From the NCBI GenBank assembly GCA_039090855.1, contig CM077011.1, positions 25,697,001 through 25,761,000 on the forward strand: a stretch of DNA of 64,000 nt, given 5' to 3'. Made by a program: the position numbers and the translations under genes. This document shows positions 10,708-25,508 of the stretch, one piece after another. The notes beneath the pieces are model-generated. The model saw only the letters and a list, made by a program, of their open reading frames with translations. It was not told the origin of the DNA and searched no databases. The first letter of the stretch is position 1, and each line of letters begins with the position of its first letter. Source of the stretch: Macrothele yani. Lineage: Eukaryota > Arthropoda > Arachnida > Araneae > Macrothelidae.

Positions 10708-11415
10708 TCTTAATATTATAATTTGTTCGTTAATTACCATTTTTACTTACAGTAAAAATGCATTTATTGGAAAGTAACTATACACCTATTTTTCATTATT
10801 ATTGGAAAGTAACTATACACCTATAGTTTCATTATTACAGTTTGTTTGCTTTTAACCACATAATTAGTCCGTTACTAAAGATGTTTGAAAAGGCTTCTAG
10901 GAACATTCAAACAAGCTTGTACGTCATCAGCAGAAGCTTGGTGTTTGGATTGCAGAGAATCACTTGCCAATTTTTCTTCAATAAAATGATAAACATTACT
11001 GTTTGCATACTCTCTACCAAATACAGCAGCAAACTCAATAAAGATGAAATAAGCAATGGGTGGTTTCAGCACAATGGAAACACAGCCAATGACACTCTTT
11101 CACAATATTGTTGGAGATTGGATAATCTCAAAAAACCTGTGACTCTTCATTCACCAGACTTGAACCCACCTGCTTTTTTATCTTAGGGGAGCAGTGAAAA
11201 TCAAAGTTTATTAAGCAATTCGTTGTACCCTTCAGGAACTCAAAGCTGCTGTAACTGCTTACATCAGAGACACACCACAAGAGCAGCTGAAGATGGTTCT
11301 TGAAAATAAAATGAAACAAGGTTCAGACTTGTTTGGATATTTGTGGAGGTCACTTTCAAAATCTATTAAAATAGACTAAATATGAAGTAAAAACAAACTA
11401 ATTACAATATTAAGA
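10708..11415 (+). mobile_element. Internally deleted mariner-type transposon
   Basis: The ends are inverted repeats: TCTTAATATTATAATTTGTT at 10708 and the reverse complement of TCTTAATATTGTAATTAGTT ending at 11415, each next to a TA (10706-10707, 11416-11417). Inside, broken frames spell a DDE transposase C-terminus: GWFQHNGNTANDTL, HSPDLNPPAF, and in another frame LKAAVTAYIRDTPQEQLKMV. The first catalytic region is missing and frames are shifted, so it is inactive. At 708 bp it is about half the usual mariner length. Confidence 0.8.
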
Positions 11416-11417
11416 TA

Positions 11418-12892
11418 ATGTGTTCCCCCCTTTTTTTTTTAAATAAACACGAGTCAAAACAGTACTGTGAATATGTCACAGTACTTGTTTTGACTTGTGT
11501 TTTGATTGAATCAGAAGACACAGGGTTCAAAAAGCACTACAGACATCTTTAAGAAGTAAGTCATTACTAAATAAAAGCTATTTGGTGTATGATGAAATCC
11601 TTTATTTTGGTGAATTTGTTCAATTCGTAATAAAACTGAGCCACCAGCAATTATACAGTGAGTTCTCGGCTGGCCTCAAGCCCGTGGTCTGTTAACTGCA
11701 TGCTTCCTCCATGACTTTTCATACATAAGACAATCGCCCTCTTTCAAAACTCCTTCAAAATTTCCTCAACTTCTCTCATGCTCTTTCAGTCAGTCACTCC
11801 TACAAAACAGGTTGTCTCCCTAATTCTTCAAAAAATTTTTCTCCGATTGCCTTAAACCACTAACTTCCAAAACTTGTGCCTCCAACAATGACCGTATGTC
11901 TGAATGCACAACGAAAAGCTTTTTTCCCAGCGTCCAAAAATGTCCACAGCCTAATAACACTAGCCCGAAGGATCCATTACTACGGAATGGAAATACTAAT
12001 GAATGGCCCTAAAATGCAATTTCCTACTGTAGATACAGGAATTCGGCTCTGGTGTGATTTCATTCTCAAGGAAGTTAGGCGACATACTATTATTTTAAGA
12101 GACTTGCTGGCTCTCCAAATAGAACCAAAAAAATATATTCTTCAGAAGTTTCCCAAAATTTCGACTTTTAAAACATTCTTAAAATGCAAGGTTCTTAATT
12201 AGTTACATATTAACATTAAGCATTAACCCCTAAAAGTTTCTAAGTATTTACAGGACATTAAAATTCATAAAATTAAATTTATTCTCCACTAGCCTGTTCC
12301 ATTACAGTTATTATTAAAGGTTATTCACAATTACCGCTATTACAAATAGTGCTTTTTGAACACTCTGCATAAGGTAGCAACAAGGAATTTCCTTAATGTC
12401 CTGAGATATTATAATGAAAATAAATGTGAATTGAATACAAGGAAATAAAAATAACTATATAACATTTTTAAGAATCCTTACAAACTCAGATCTAAACATA
12501 TATTACTTTATGACTGCTCCAGCTATCACACAAATACTTCTTAAACTCTTGATTGCTACAATAAAAGTTCCAAACAGAAGTGGACAAAACAACGCTAATT
12601 TCTTTTTTTAAATTCTTCCCAACTTTTTTATAGTTTAACAACTCACTAGCGCTTAAGGGAGTTGCTCATCTATCATTTAAAACTTCTAGAACTGAAGAAG
12701 GGGCAAAAAATTTACAAAAGAGTAAATACAGTATCACATATCTAAAACCTGAATTCATCTCCCTTGGAAGCAGACCCCAGTTGCATCCTGATCACTAAAA
12801 ATCATGAGCTCTGAAGGAATCTATAATGTATGTACTAAATATTTACAATTATGCTCCTCATTTCCTGCTAAAGCAAGCAAGTTTCACAACAA
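11418..12892. other. Unassigned sequence
   Basis: A 108-codon open frame at 11876-12202 (plus) has no motif I recognise. An 18-bp inverted repeat around ACTGTGAATATGTCACAGTA (about 11462-11481) is present. No other structure was identified. Confidence 0.45.
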
Positions 12893-14085
12893 AACAGTTC
12901 AATATCATTTGAAAACAGTCTTTATATTAAAGTATACTTCATGTTCTCTTTATTAACTCACTGCATGTTTTGGTTTTTTGAAAAGTTCTTAGAAGTACTT
13001 GAAAACAGATTCTATCTTCATCTATGTCAGTTTCAAATCTTGTCTTTAATCAAAATTTCTTTATCATCAATTTTGCCTTTGGCTGTCATAATAGTGTGGC
13101 CTACCATCCACTACTAGTGCTACAGTTCCTCCTATTAGTTCTTAGAAGTATTTGAAAACAGATTCTATCTTCATCTATGTCAGTTTCAAATCTTGTATTT
13201 AATCAAAATTTCTTTATCATCAATTCTGCCTTTGGCTGTCATAATAGTGTTGCTTACCATCCACAACTAGTGCTACAGTTCCTTCTATTAGTTCTTAGAA
13301 GTATTTGAAAACAGATTCTATCTTCATCTATGTCAGTTTGAAATCTTGTATTTAATCAAAATTTCTTTATCATCAATTCTGCCTTTGGCTGTCATAATAG
13401 TGTTGCTTACCATCCACAACTAGTGCTACAGTTCCTCCTATTAGTTCTTAGAAGTATTTGAAAACAGATTCTATCTTCATCTATGTCAGTTTCAAATCTT
13501 GTATTTAATCAAAATTTCTTTATCATCAATTCTGCCTTTGGCTGTCATAATAGTGTTGCTTACCATCCACAACTAGTGCTACAGTTCCTCCTATTAGTTC
13601 TTAGAAGTATTTGTAAACAGATTCTATCTTCATCTATGTCAGTTTGAAATCTTGTATTTAATCAAAATTTCTTTATCATCAATTCTGCCTTTGGCTGTCA
13701 TAATAGTATTGCCTACCATCCACTATTAGTGCTACAGTTCTTCCTATTAGATTTATTCATATTACTGGAAGTCAACTCTATGGATTGGGAAAACCTGAGA
13801 ACAGAATTTGAAGACAGTAATGGACTGCAACAATTTTGAAGTTTAAATACATGGGTGCCATAAGAAATACATTAAAATTATGAAACACAACCTTGAAAAT
13901 AACCCTTACAATGAATTGATGATAAAGAAATTTTGATTAAATACAAGATTCGAAGCTAATGTAGATGAAGATAGTATCTGTTTTCAAATACTTTTCAGGG
14001 CTTTTCAATAAAGCAAAATATGCAGAGAGTTAATAAAGAGAACACAAATTATACTTTAAGATAAAGATTGTTTCAAATATACTAA
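12893..14085. mobile_element. Foldback element with an internal tandem array
   Basis: About 180 bp at 12893-13075 (TTAAAGTATACTTCATGTTC..., TCTATCTTCATCTATGTCAG, TTAATCAAAATTTCTTTATC) recurs reverse-complemented at 13908-14085. Part of the left arm has been amplified into five 153-bp units (12986-13750), so one arm is repeated and the other is single. No protein is encoded. Confidence 0.75.
12986..13750 (+). repeat. Five tandem 153-bp units
   Basis: Units begin TTCTTAGAAGTAYTTG at 12986, 13139, 13292, 13445 and 13598, spaced exactly 153 bp each, and the array ends at CCTATTAG (13750). Units differ by a few substitutions and no indels. All frames carry stops, so this is not a coding repeat. 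Direct repeats without spacers rule out a CRISPR array. Confidence 0.97.
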
Positions 14086-17406
<3,321 letters not shown>

Positions 17407-17577
17407 CTATGCAGTCAAAGCAGCAGCATCAACTCGTTCATCATCCAAAAATTCCAAGGGCGATTTATCATTTTTATAGTGTTCTTGGAACACAGTTTCT
17501 ACTTTTTCCCACTGCTGTATGTGTTTTTTTACTACTTTAACCACTTCCTCAAGGTCAGAAAAAAGCCATGCAGCAAT
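17407..17577 (-). CDS. PDE2: PDE2-like terminal exon, apparent 1-nt frameshift in a homopolymer
   Basis: The exon starts after a CTTCTTTTCAG acceptor and ends at a TAG (17407-17409). Joined in phase 2 to the previous exon it first reads ELLHGFF, matching the start of the PDE2 YKLLQDLF helix. That frame then stops within about ten codons. The +1-shifted frame carries the rest of the family pattern: SDLEEVVKVVKKHIQQWEKV, then SPLEFLDDERVDAAALTA and the stop. The switch lies at a run of six A on the plus strand (17559-17564), six T in sense. One extra base there would restore a single frame. Either the assembly lost a homopolymer base or this allele carries a late frameshift that removes about 50 C-terminal residues. 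Confidence 0.85.
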   Translation of the reverse strand: MAAWLFSDLEEVVKVVKKHIQQWEKVETVFQEHYKNDKSPLEFLDDERVDAAALTA

Positions 17578-18400
17578 CTGAAAAGAAGAAAATTGGAATA
17601 CATCTTCTTAAATGAATGACTAAAATAGGTTAAAATAAAAATATTTAGTTAAAAGCAGAATTTCTCTTAAGCTGGGTCATTTGTATATGAAATCTCAAAT
17701 ACATTACATAACAGCTGCCTTCATGTTTCAGACTTGGAAATTTTCCTTCCTAATAGATATTACCAAACATCTGTAGTGAATTTTTTCTGAATTTTTTTTT
17801 TGGGCATTAATAAAGTTTAGGGTGGGTATAAATCTGAAGTTATGGTAAAATTCTTCATTTTGTACTGTTGCCTATTTTTTATCAATTCCCATTTTCTTTA
17901 ATGACACTATTTTTGCTGCTTGTTCACTAGTCGACATAATTCTAGTATAAATAAAAGAAAAAAATCTGCTTTCCCAAAGCTTAATAAATAACTGAAATCA
18001 CAGTATTTTTTTTAATTTATTTTACAAAATGGCATAAATTTACCATTCTTTTTAATTTCTACCAGGTGCTACAGGTTTCATTATTCTAGTCTTACCAGAT
18101 TCTAGTGTGTTCTTTCAAATAAAAAAAAATCAAATAGTGTTTTTGTTGTTTCTTAAAAGCAATGTCACCATGGTCCAACTGTGCTCATGAACCACAGTGT
18201 AGGTGATTCACCATGCCAGGATATTTACAATTTTGAACCAATTACTATGCATTGCCTACATTAAATCATCCAGAGATTGGAACAATAGTGAGGTTGGATT
18301 TTCTGTCCCTTACATGAATTCTGTCCTCAAAGTTGATGACATACCATGCATTGCATTTTCCTCAAATCATAGCGGGGATTCCACCTAAATTTAGATGGAC
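17578..18400. other. PDE2 intron sequence without recognised elements
   Basis: AT-rich intron adjoining the terminal exon. Nothing further recognised. Confidence 0.5.
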
Positions 18401-18713
18401 TTAAATGGATCCACCTAATAACTCTACCCTATGTTTCCAATGATAAAAACTTCTGTGAACATTTCCTTCACAATTAATGTATTCCCAAGAATGAAAACTG
18501 GCCTATCAATAAAAATAACTTTATATTATAGCCTAGTATAATTAATATTTTCTAAAACCTAACCATAACTAGATGAAACCCATCGGAATTGCTGGTTAGG
18601 TCCTTTTTTTTTTTTTTTTTTTGAAAAGAATAAACTCATGAAACAACAAATGCAAACTTTATTTGATTGACAAATTCATTCAACCACTTCAGTAAAGAAA
18701 ACAGTCCAGGTTC

Positions 18714-18941
18714 AAGATTTTTTTTTTTTTTTTTTTTGACTGAAGGTTTAACGACCACCGTGAGCAACGCAATGGGCTAAGCAGTCGCCCGTCCCTAATT
18801 TAGGGTCACTGGTTCCAGGGAAGGGCGAGAGCCAGTGCCGTAAAACAAACACAACATCCATGGCTCACCGGGATTTGAACCAGGAGCCTTCATGAACGGA
18901 TCATCATAAGCCAGCGCTTAGACCACTGCACTACAGGGAGG
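18714..18941 (-). mobile_element. SINE family S, copy 3
   Basis: Same A/B-box head (diverged: TGCAGTGGTCTAAGC, GGTTCAAATCC) and body, with a poly(A) tail on the minus strand. The flanks CCAGGTTC (18706-18713 and 18942-18949) are the target duplication. The insertion point lies in the Helitron-helicase fragment. Confidence 0.88.
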
Positions 18942-19130
18942 CCAGGTTCGTGATGAGCATCACGACTGCACCCTTTTTCAGTCATAAAATGTGAGGCGGA
19001 AGTCCACTCATCTCGATCGTGTGCAAAAATTCTGCTGGATAGTGCACTCTTTCACTCTCATCTTCAGTCACAACTGCGTTTGTAAATGTTGGAATGAGAT
19101 TCGCATTGCGAATACTCTTCACCTGTTGGA
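18942..19130 (-). pseudogene. Helitron/Pif1-type helicase fragment
   Basis: Minus-strand reading gives DESERVHYPAEFLHTIEMSG, then LPPHIL, an in-frame TGA, and LKKGAVVMLITNL. Helitron helicases carry YPxEFLNSLxxSGxPPHxLxLKxGxPVMLLRNLxP near the C-terminus, so the match is specific although short. The internal stop and the SINE insertion right after ITNL make it a dead fragment. No Rep domain is nearby. Confidence 0.75.
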
Positions 19131-19266
19131 ATTGACTTAGTTTTTTTTTTTTTTTATTTCTGAAAAGAATAAACTCATATGAAACAACAAATGTAAACTT
19201 TATTTGATTGACAGATTCATTCAACCACTTCAGTAAATACAATAGTCCAGGATCAGGATCGTGATT

Positions 19267-19339
19267 TTTTATGTTTTTTTTATTGAAAGTTTAACGACCA
19301 CCATGAGCAACTCAATGGGCTATAAGCAGTCGCCCGTAA
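19267..19339 (-). mobile_element. SINE family S, truncated copy 4
   Basis: Only the 3' third remains: the reverse complement of ...GGGCGACTGCTTATAGCCC and GAGTTGCTCATGGTGGTCG before the A-rich tail. The tRNA head is missing. Confidence 0.85.
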
Positions 19340-19857
19340 TATTTTCACTAACAATGGTCAACGGAATGTTTATTTACATCTTTACATAATGGGAAACGTC
19401 TTACCTACGTGAATAAACTGGATCCAATGAATATTAAGTTGTATATATACATCACACAGTCCAATGGCATAATGCAACCAGTTCTTCAAGAGTGTTTGTT
19501 GTTCTGATGAGAACTTTAATACGAATGCCCGCTAGCGTTACTTTGCGCAACAGTTCACTCAGAAAAGAGACTTCAGACTTTGAACTATCTCATTCCCTCC
19601 ATGCTTCTGCTTTCAACAGCGCACGAGTCAATCGCAGGCGATCGAATGTCAACCGCACGCTTCTCCCATTGACTTTACATGGGAACTTTGCCACCCCACC
19701 ACGCTGGAACCGTAGTCCCAATCTCATTTTTCTTTTCAACTGGCACATCTACATGGTAAGACCTGTATTTTGATACCTCAACCATATCTTTACGTTCAGC
19801 AGTTATCTCAAAATAGGACTCACAGTAAAAAAACATATAGAATTAATATATAGATTA
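19340..19857. other. Unassigned sequence with the left LINE target duplication
   Basis: A 93-codon open frame at 19492-19773 shows no known motif. The last ten bases, ATATAGATTA (19848-19857), are the left target duplication of the RTE LINE. Confidence 0.45.
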
Positions 19858-22800
19858 GGGGATGTAAGGTCAGGTGATGCGTAACATCACAGCCTCTCCT
19901 TGACAAATGTCAACCCCGCCTTCTCGTGGTACATCCTGTTCCCACTAAAAGGGGCTCTGACGACCGCCAATAGCGGTATAACTATACCATCGGGATTAGA
20001 GGAAATGTTATCCCACACTCACCAACCCGCTTGGCCAGTGTGGTGAGTTATGGCCAAACCCCTCCAAAATGACTCCACAACTTAAATCTTGGCCCTCAGT
20101 CTCCGGCAGCTGGAATGTACCTGGCCAAGGCAGCGGCCAGTGCGAAATGAAGGCAGAGGGTGCTAAGAATCCCCGGAGGACCGGACTAGGCTGCCATCTG
20201 ATGCTGACCTTGGCTACGTATAACAGACGCTCCCTATCTTCTGATTCAAGGCTTCTTGAATTGGAAGAGGAACTACAAAGGATCAAGTGGGACATCGTCG
20301 GGCTAAGTGAGGTAAGGAGAAAAGGAGAAGATCTCATTGAACTGAAAAGTGGACATCTCTTCTACTATCGTAGGACAGATACTGGCAGAACTAGTGGTGT
20401 TGGATTTATAATAAACAAGAAACTGAAGGATAAAGTTGCAGAAGTTGAAAGTTCCTCTGACAGAGCTGCAAGACTTGTTATCCAACTCTCGAGAAGATAC
20501 CAGGCTCAGATTATTCAAACTTATGCACCCACCACAAGTCATGCTGAAGAAGAAATTGAAGAATTTTATGAGGAAATTCGTGATCTAAATAATAAAGGTA
20601 AGCAGCACTTGAAGATAATTATGGGAGATTTCAATGCAAAAATAGGGCAACGGCAACAGAATGAAACTTCAGTAGGTAAATTCGGTCACGGCAACAGAAA
20701 CCAGCGTGGAAATACTCTCGTAGAGTTTGCAGAGGCAGAAGGGTTTTTCATTTTGAACTCCTTTTTCAAGAAAAAGCCACACAGGAAATGGACATGGAGA
20801 CATCCAAATGGGATGACAAGTGAAATTGATTTTATTATGTGTAACAAAAAATTCGTCATAGAAGACTGCAGTGTGCTAAACAAGTTCAACACAGGCAGTG
20901 ACCATAGATTGGTGAGATGTAAGATGCACCTCAACACTAAACTCGAACGTAGCAAGCTCATAAGACAAACAAAATGTATTGACATAACCAACCTTAAAAA
21001 ACACCATAATACCTTCAAATTGGAACTGAAGAACAGATTCTCTGCTTTAGAAGGCCTAACATCGGAAGAAGTGGATATTTCTGAAGTTAACAGAAAAGTA
21101 ACCAAAGCTCTTATGGAAACAGCAACAAAATTAGCTGGGTCTAAGAACAAATTGCATGTGAACAAATTATCAGGAAAAACCAAAATGTTGATGCAAAAAA
21201 GAAGAGTGATGAGGACAACTAAAGAAGATGTGACTTCCAAAGTGGAATATATAGAGCTATGCAAGACAGTACGAAAAAGTATCACTGAAGACGTAAGGAA
21301 ATTCAACTGTGAACTAGTGAGGAAAGCAATTGAAAACAACCAAAGCCTAAAGATACCAAAGGGACATCTCAGTAAGGTGAAAAAACAGATTATGGCACTG
21401 AGAAAAGAAGATGGTTCTGTAACAAGAAATAGAGGCGAAATTTTGACAAGAATGAAAGATTTCTACTCCAAATTATATGAAAGGGATGATACATGTACTC
21501 CAGACATCATGAAAGGTACCAGTACCAGAGTTCTTCCAGTCCTTCCAGCAGAAGTTGCACATGCAATCAAGAACATGAAGCGGGGAAAAGCTCCAGGAGA
21601 AGATGGAATTACTGTAGACATCATACAAGAAGCAAGTGGAGAAATCGAAACAGTACTCGCCCAAATTTTCACTCGATGCCTTAATGAAGGGAAAATTCCT
21701 GAGGATTGGAACAACGCTACAATGATCTTGCTACATAAAAAAGGTGACATTGAGGATCTCAGGAACTACAGACCTATCAGCCTCCTATCAGTGGTTTATA
21801 AAATCTTCACTAAAGTTTTTCACACCGCTTGAAGGTGACACTGGACATGGCTCAACCGAGAGAACAAGCTGGATTCCTGAGTGGCTACAGCACAATACAT
21901 CCTATCCACGTACTGAGAAAACTAATTGAAAGAACGAGGGAATATGAACTTCCATTGTGCAGGGCTTTTATCGATTATGAAAAAGCCTTTGATTCGGCGA
22001 AACCATCAGCAGTTGCAATGGCTCTGAAATCCTGCGGTATTGAAGATGCATTCATTAATATTATTAATAACATCGATGAAAATGCAAGTGCAAAGATTCG
22101 GCTGTTTGAAAATACAACACACATAAAAATTGGAAAAGGAGTGAGACAAGGTGACACCCTATCTCCGAAGCTCTTTAATGCCACATTGGAAAATGTCTTT
22201 CAATCACTGAACTGGGAAAACAAAGGGATAAAGATTAATGGAGATTATCTAACCCACCTTCCTTTTGCTGATGACATAGTCATTTTTGCAACTACCCCAT
22301 CAGAGCTACAGAGTATGATCCAGGAACTTGCTGACAAGAGTAAAGAAGTGGGATTAAAAATGAACTTTCAGAAGACAAAAGTGATGTACAATGCTTTTAC
22401 AAGAAATGAAGATTTATCGATTGATGGAGAAAAGCTGGAGATAACAGACACATACGTTTATCTTGGACAGCAGATATCAAGTGAGGGTCACATTGGTAAA
22501 GAAATTAATCGGCGTACAAAACTTGCCTGGAGAGCTTTTGGAAGAAACAGCATAATTTTCAAGAGCAATATGCCATTATGTCTTAAAAGAAAAGTGTTTG
22601 ATCAATGCATCCTTCCAGTGCTTACGTATGGTGCAGAGACATGGACCTTAGCTAAAAGAGACATACAAAGGCTGCAGACAACTCAAAAAAGCATGGAGAG
22701 GTGCATGCTTGGTGTAACCAGGAGAGATAAGAAGAGGAACACGTGGATCCGAAAAATGACAAGAGTGGAAGACATCATGATCAGAGTTAAATCCCTGAAA

Positions 22801-23045
22801 TGGCAATGGGCTGGACATACTGCCAGAAGAACAGACCATCGATGGACAGCCGAAATTTTAGATTGGATTCTAAGGGACAGGAAAAAGACCCAGAAGAAGA
22901 CCACATGGAAGATGGGTGGATGAAATTCGAAAGTATGCGGGAGTGACATGGAGGAGACTGGCACAAGACAGACCATTGTGGAGGAAACTTGGGGGGAGAC
23001 CTTCGTCCAGCAGTGGATTGATAATGAATGATGATGATGATGATG
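19858..23045 (+). mobile_element. RTE-type LINE, full-length copy 1
   Basis: The 3188-bp element is flanked by a perfect 10-bp target duplication, ATATAGATTA (19848-19857 and 23046-23055). It has a ~210-bp GC-richer 5' UTR (GACCGCCAATAGCGGTATAA), a single ORF with endonuclease and reverse transcriptase, and a (GAT)n 3' tail instead of poly(A). This is the standard layout of RTE-clade LINEs. Copies 2 (36021-38856) and 3 (8587-8879) belong to the same family, also with 10-bp duplications. The family looks recently active, but this copy has frameshifts. Confidence 0.95.
20069..22995 (+). pseudogene. RTE endonuclease-reverse transcriptase, frameshifted
   Basis: The protein cuts target DNA and primes reverse transcription of the LINE RNA. 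Frame 1 (20069-21832) holds an apurinic-type endonuclease, with LSEVRRKGEDLIE, IMGDFNAKIG and the SDHRLV catalytic block, then the RT fingers (LLHKKGDIEDLRNYRPISLL). Frame 2 (21829-22923) holds the RT palm, with FIDYEKAFDS, GVRQGDTLSP and LPFADDIVIFA, and the C-terminal GAETWTLAKRD and WAGHTARRTDHRW. Compared with copy 2, a single C is missing near 21817, which breaks the ORF after KVFHTA. An extra A near 22885 shifts the C-terminus at KTTWKMGG. A third small change lies near 22990. The start ATG at 20069 gives a short Arg-rich lead before the endonuclease. Confidence 0.93.
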
Positions 23046-23768
23046 ATATAGATTATATAAAAATTAATAACTTTACCTTTGGTAGTGTTGGGAACTGCTA
23101 ATAGATGGCACCACCTGAACAGATAGCTTACTAATTGTAATTATGTAGCATTTTTTTGCAAAAATTTTCAGAATGGAATCTTTTTGCTATAATATCATTA
23201 TTTTTACTGGAATCAACACTTGAGTCTATCCATGTGATAGTCTGGAATATATAGAATGATTTGAGTAAACTTAGATTAAATTTTCGGACAATAATTTAGC
23301 TGAAAATGTTAAGACAATTGTAGATATGCAGATCTGTAATTCCAAAATAAGCCAGCAGACATACTCTGACATTTTCAGCTAAATTATTGCCAGAAAATTT
23401 AATCTAAGTGGCTCAAATCATTCTAAGCATTCCAGTTTATCACATAGATAGACACAAGTGTTGATTCCATTCCAAAAATTAATTAAATTATTGAAAAAAT
23501 GCTACATGATTATAATTAATAAGCCATCTGTACAGTAATGCCATCTACTATTGGCAATTCTCAAAACTACCAAAGTAAAGATTATTAATTTTAATATAAT
23601 TATGGTTAAGTTTTAGAAAATATTAAGTATACTAGGCTATAATTTAAAGCTATTTTGATTGACATGCAAATTTTCATCCTTGGGAATGCAATAATTATTA
23701 AGAAAATGTCTACAGAAGTTTTTAGCATTTGGCACACAGAGTAAAGTTTTTAGGTGGGTCCACCTTAA

Positions 23769-24483
23769 TAGTTAAAATATAGTCATCAGATAGCATACCT
23801 ATAAAACATATGCTTATACATAATGTGCACAAAATACAAGATGCAGATGCCAGTTATTAATACTTACAACACAGATGTGTGAAGTTAAAATGTAATATTT
23901 ATTTTGAATAAATGCTGCTTAAAATTAGCACATCTTTTAGATGGAAGTGAAAGAAAAATTTAATTTAGATTACTTTAAAATTTTAACCTAAATTCCAATT
24001 AAATTATTGTCTCTGAATCTTTCAGTCATAGAAATATTCCTAATTCCTACCGTGGTGCTGTTACTTAGTTTTTTCAACTCAAGATGAGAAAGGGACATTT
24101 TACCTCAGCTGAAAAATGCACTCACTGGGGAAATGAGAGTAAATTTTTTTCTCACCCATCAAAATCAGATCGCTTTGTGAAGCTACTTCTTACTGTTGCT
24201 GTACACTTTGAAGAGTGCCCCTACTTTTTCACTACCCCAAAGGAAGGACTCATCTCACAACTCTGGCTTGCTGATCCTGCAAATCTCAAAATTCTGCTGT
24301 TTAAAAAAAAAAAAAAAAAATGTGGAATTTCTTGTATATATAACTTTGGATTCATAACTTCTCAATACCAGTTTCCATTGTTAAATTAATTATAGAATTT
24401 TCCAAATCTCCTTGACAAAGACTGCCACTAGTTAGAAACAAGTGACTAAAACACCAGCTTTTTTTAATTCATTGTTGGGTCCC
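23769..24483. other. AT-rich intron sequence
   Basis: A 101-codon frame at 24084-24389 has no motif I recognise and runs into a poly(A) tract. No element boundary found. Confidence 0.45.
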
Positions 24484-24700
24484 TTTCAACGAGTAATGAG
24501 TTAGAAAGAATTAGTGTCAATTATTCACCAAAATAACCACTTTGAATAATAAAACTAAGGGGAAAGCAATCCTCTCTGATGCTCAGGTTCACTCATTCTA
24601 GCTGTGTTTGGCCCCTTCTTAGATAGCGAATATATTTGTTCCAGCAGATTTCAGAGTATTTTACTAACCCCAAGTTCATTTGTTCCAGCCAGTTAAAGGG
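24484..24700 (+). mobile_element. PiggyBac-type MITE (family P), 3' part
   Basis: The sequence from GTTAGAAAGAATTAGTGTCA to CCAGTTAAAGGG followed by TTAA (24701-24704) matches the 3' half of the complete copy at 28731-29224. The 5' half is missing. Confidence 0.7.
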
Positions 24701-24704
24701 TTAA

Positions 24705-25283
24705 CCACGGAAAGAACAGGCTAACCTGATTGAAGTGGAAGAAAAAACCAGAACCCAAAAAAGAAGGAGTAGAAAGAGTTAAAACGTGACCCGAATAACT
24801 CTTAGATACCTTTGTGTGGATCTCTTATAACGGATCTACACAATATTTGCCTTCAGTGATAATGAACCTGCTTTCAGTGATAACCATCAAACAAATTCTG
24901 AGAATCTGATTTATTTTTAACATTTCAAGAGAGTTTACTTTCCTTTCTTTCCACATTATTTTTAATTTAATTTCCTTATTTTCACCTTTTGGCAAGGTGA
25001 AATTATTTGCTAGTGAATAAAATTAATGAAAAAGGCGAAGGAAAAACAAGCAAACTTGCCATTTGTTTGTGCAAAATGATACTTTGCAGTTGAACACAGA
25101 GCCCCCTGAAATTCTGGAACTTAGCTATGGCCCTCTATGTTCTGGAAACTAATGCTAAAATCAGAATTGTATCTTGTACAGAGCAACCTAAATTGAATTT
25201 TTTGTGCAGTTTCTCAGGTAAATACATGCAGTCATGACAAATTTGAATAGGTGCAACATCATTTTTCAATATCCAAAGCTTCT
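24705..25283. other. Intron sequence, nothing recognised
   Basis: No gene or repeat seen before the SINE target duplication at 25274-25283. Confidence 0.5.
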
Positions 25284-25498
25284 TTTGGGGGTGGGGGTGG
25301 GGAGGTTAACAACAACCTTAAGCAACTCGATGTAAGCAGTTGTCTATCCCTCATTTAGGGCAACTGGTTCTAGGGAAAGGAGAGAGCCAGTGCTGTAAGA
25401 CAAACACAACATCCATCCTCACCAATATTCAAACCTGGACCCATCTTGGACAAATGGTCAGAAGCCAGCTCTCATACCACTGTGTTGTGAGGGTGGCT
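25284..25498 (-). mobile_element. SINE family S, old diverged copy 5
   Basis: The body is recognisable (TAAGACAAACACAACATCCA, GGTTAACAACAACC in place of GGTTTAACGACCACC). The B box has decayed to AATATTCAAACC on the plus strand. A perfect 10-bp duplication CAAAGCTTCT remains (25274-25283 and 25499-25508). Loss of CpG sites suggests an older, methylated insertion. Confidence 0.88.
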
Positions 25499-25508
25499 CA
25501 AAGCTTCT

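Larger units (their letters stand above)
18626..19262. repeat. Direct duplication flanking a Helitron fragment
   Basis: The sequence GAAAAGAATAAACTCATGAA... with TTTATTTGATTGACA and TTCAACCACTTCAGTAAA at 18623-18713 recurs at 19158-19262. Each copy is followed by a family-S SINE 3' end. This suggests that a segment already carrying the SINE was duplicated and then diverged. Confidence 0.7.
18401..23768. mobile_element. Foldback element (family F), copy B, split by ~4.5 kb of insertions
   Basis: The left arm 18401-18577 (TTAAATGGATCCACC..., ending AACCTAACCATAACTA) pairs with the right arm 23600-23768 ending GGTGGGTCCACCTTAA. The core at 23051-23600 is itself an inverted repeat: ACTTTACCTTTGGTAG and AACTGCTAATAGATGGCA on the left, TGCCATCTACTATTGGCAAT and CTACCAAAGTAAAG on the right. 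Between 18578 and 23050 lie later arrivals: SINEs, a Helitron fragment and the RTE LINE. This copy is longer in its core than copies A and C. Confidence 0.75.

Noticed and set aside
11876..12202. 108-codon frame as a host gene
   Set aside because: No motif, no splice context tied to it, and AT-rich DNA of this length yields such frames by chance.
12986..13750. Regular repeats that might suggest a CRISPR array
   Set aside because: The 153-bp units are contiguous with no unique spacers, and the genome is eukaryotic. It is a tandem array.
20686..21339. 217-codon antisense frame in the RTE LINE (and the similar 223-codon frame at 37722-38393)
   Set aside because: They mirror the endonuclease/RT coding strand and recur only because both LINE copies share sequence. 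No independent motif.
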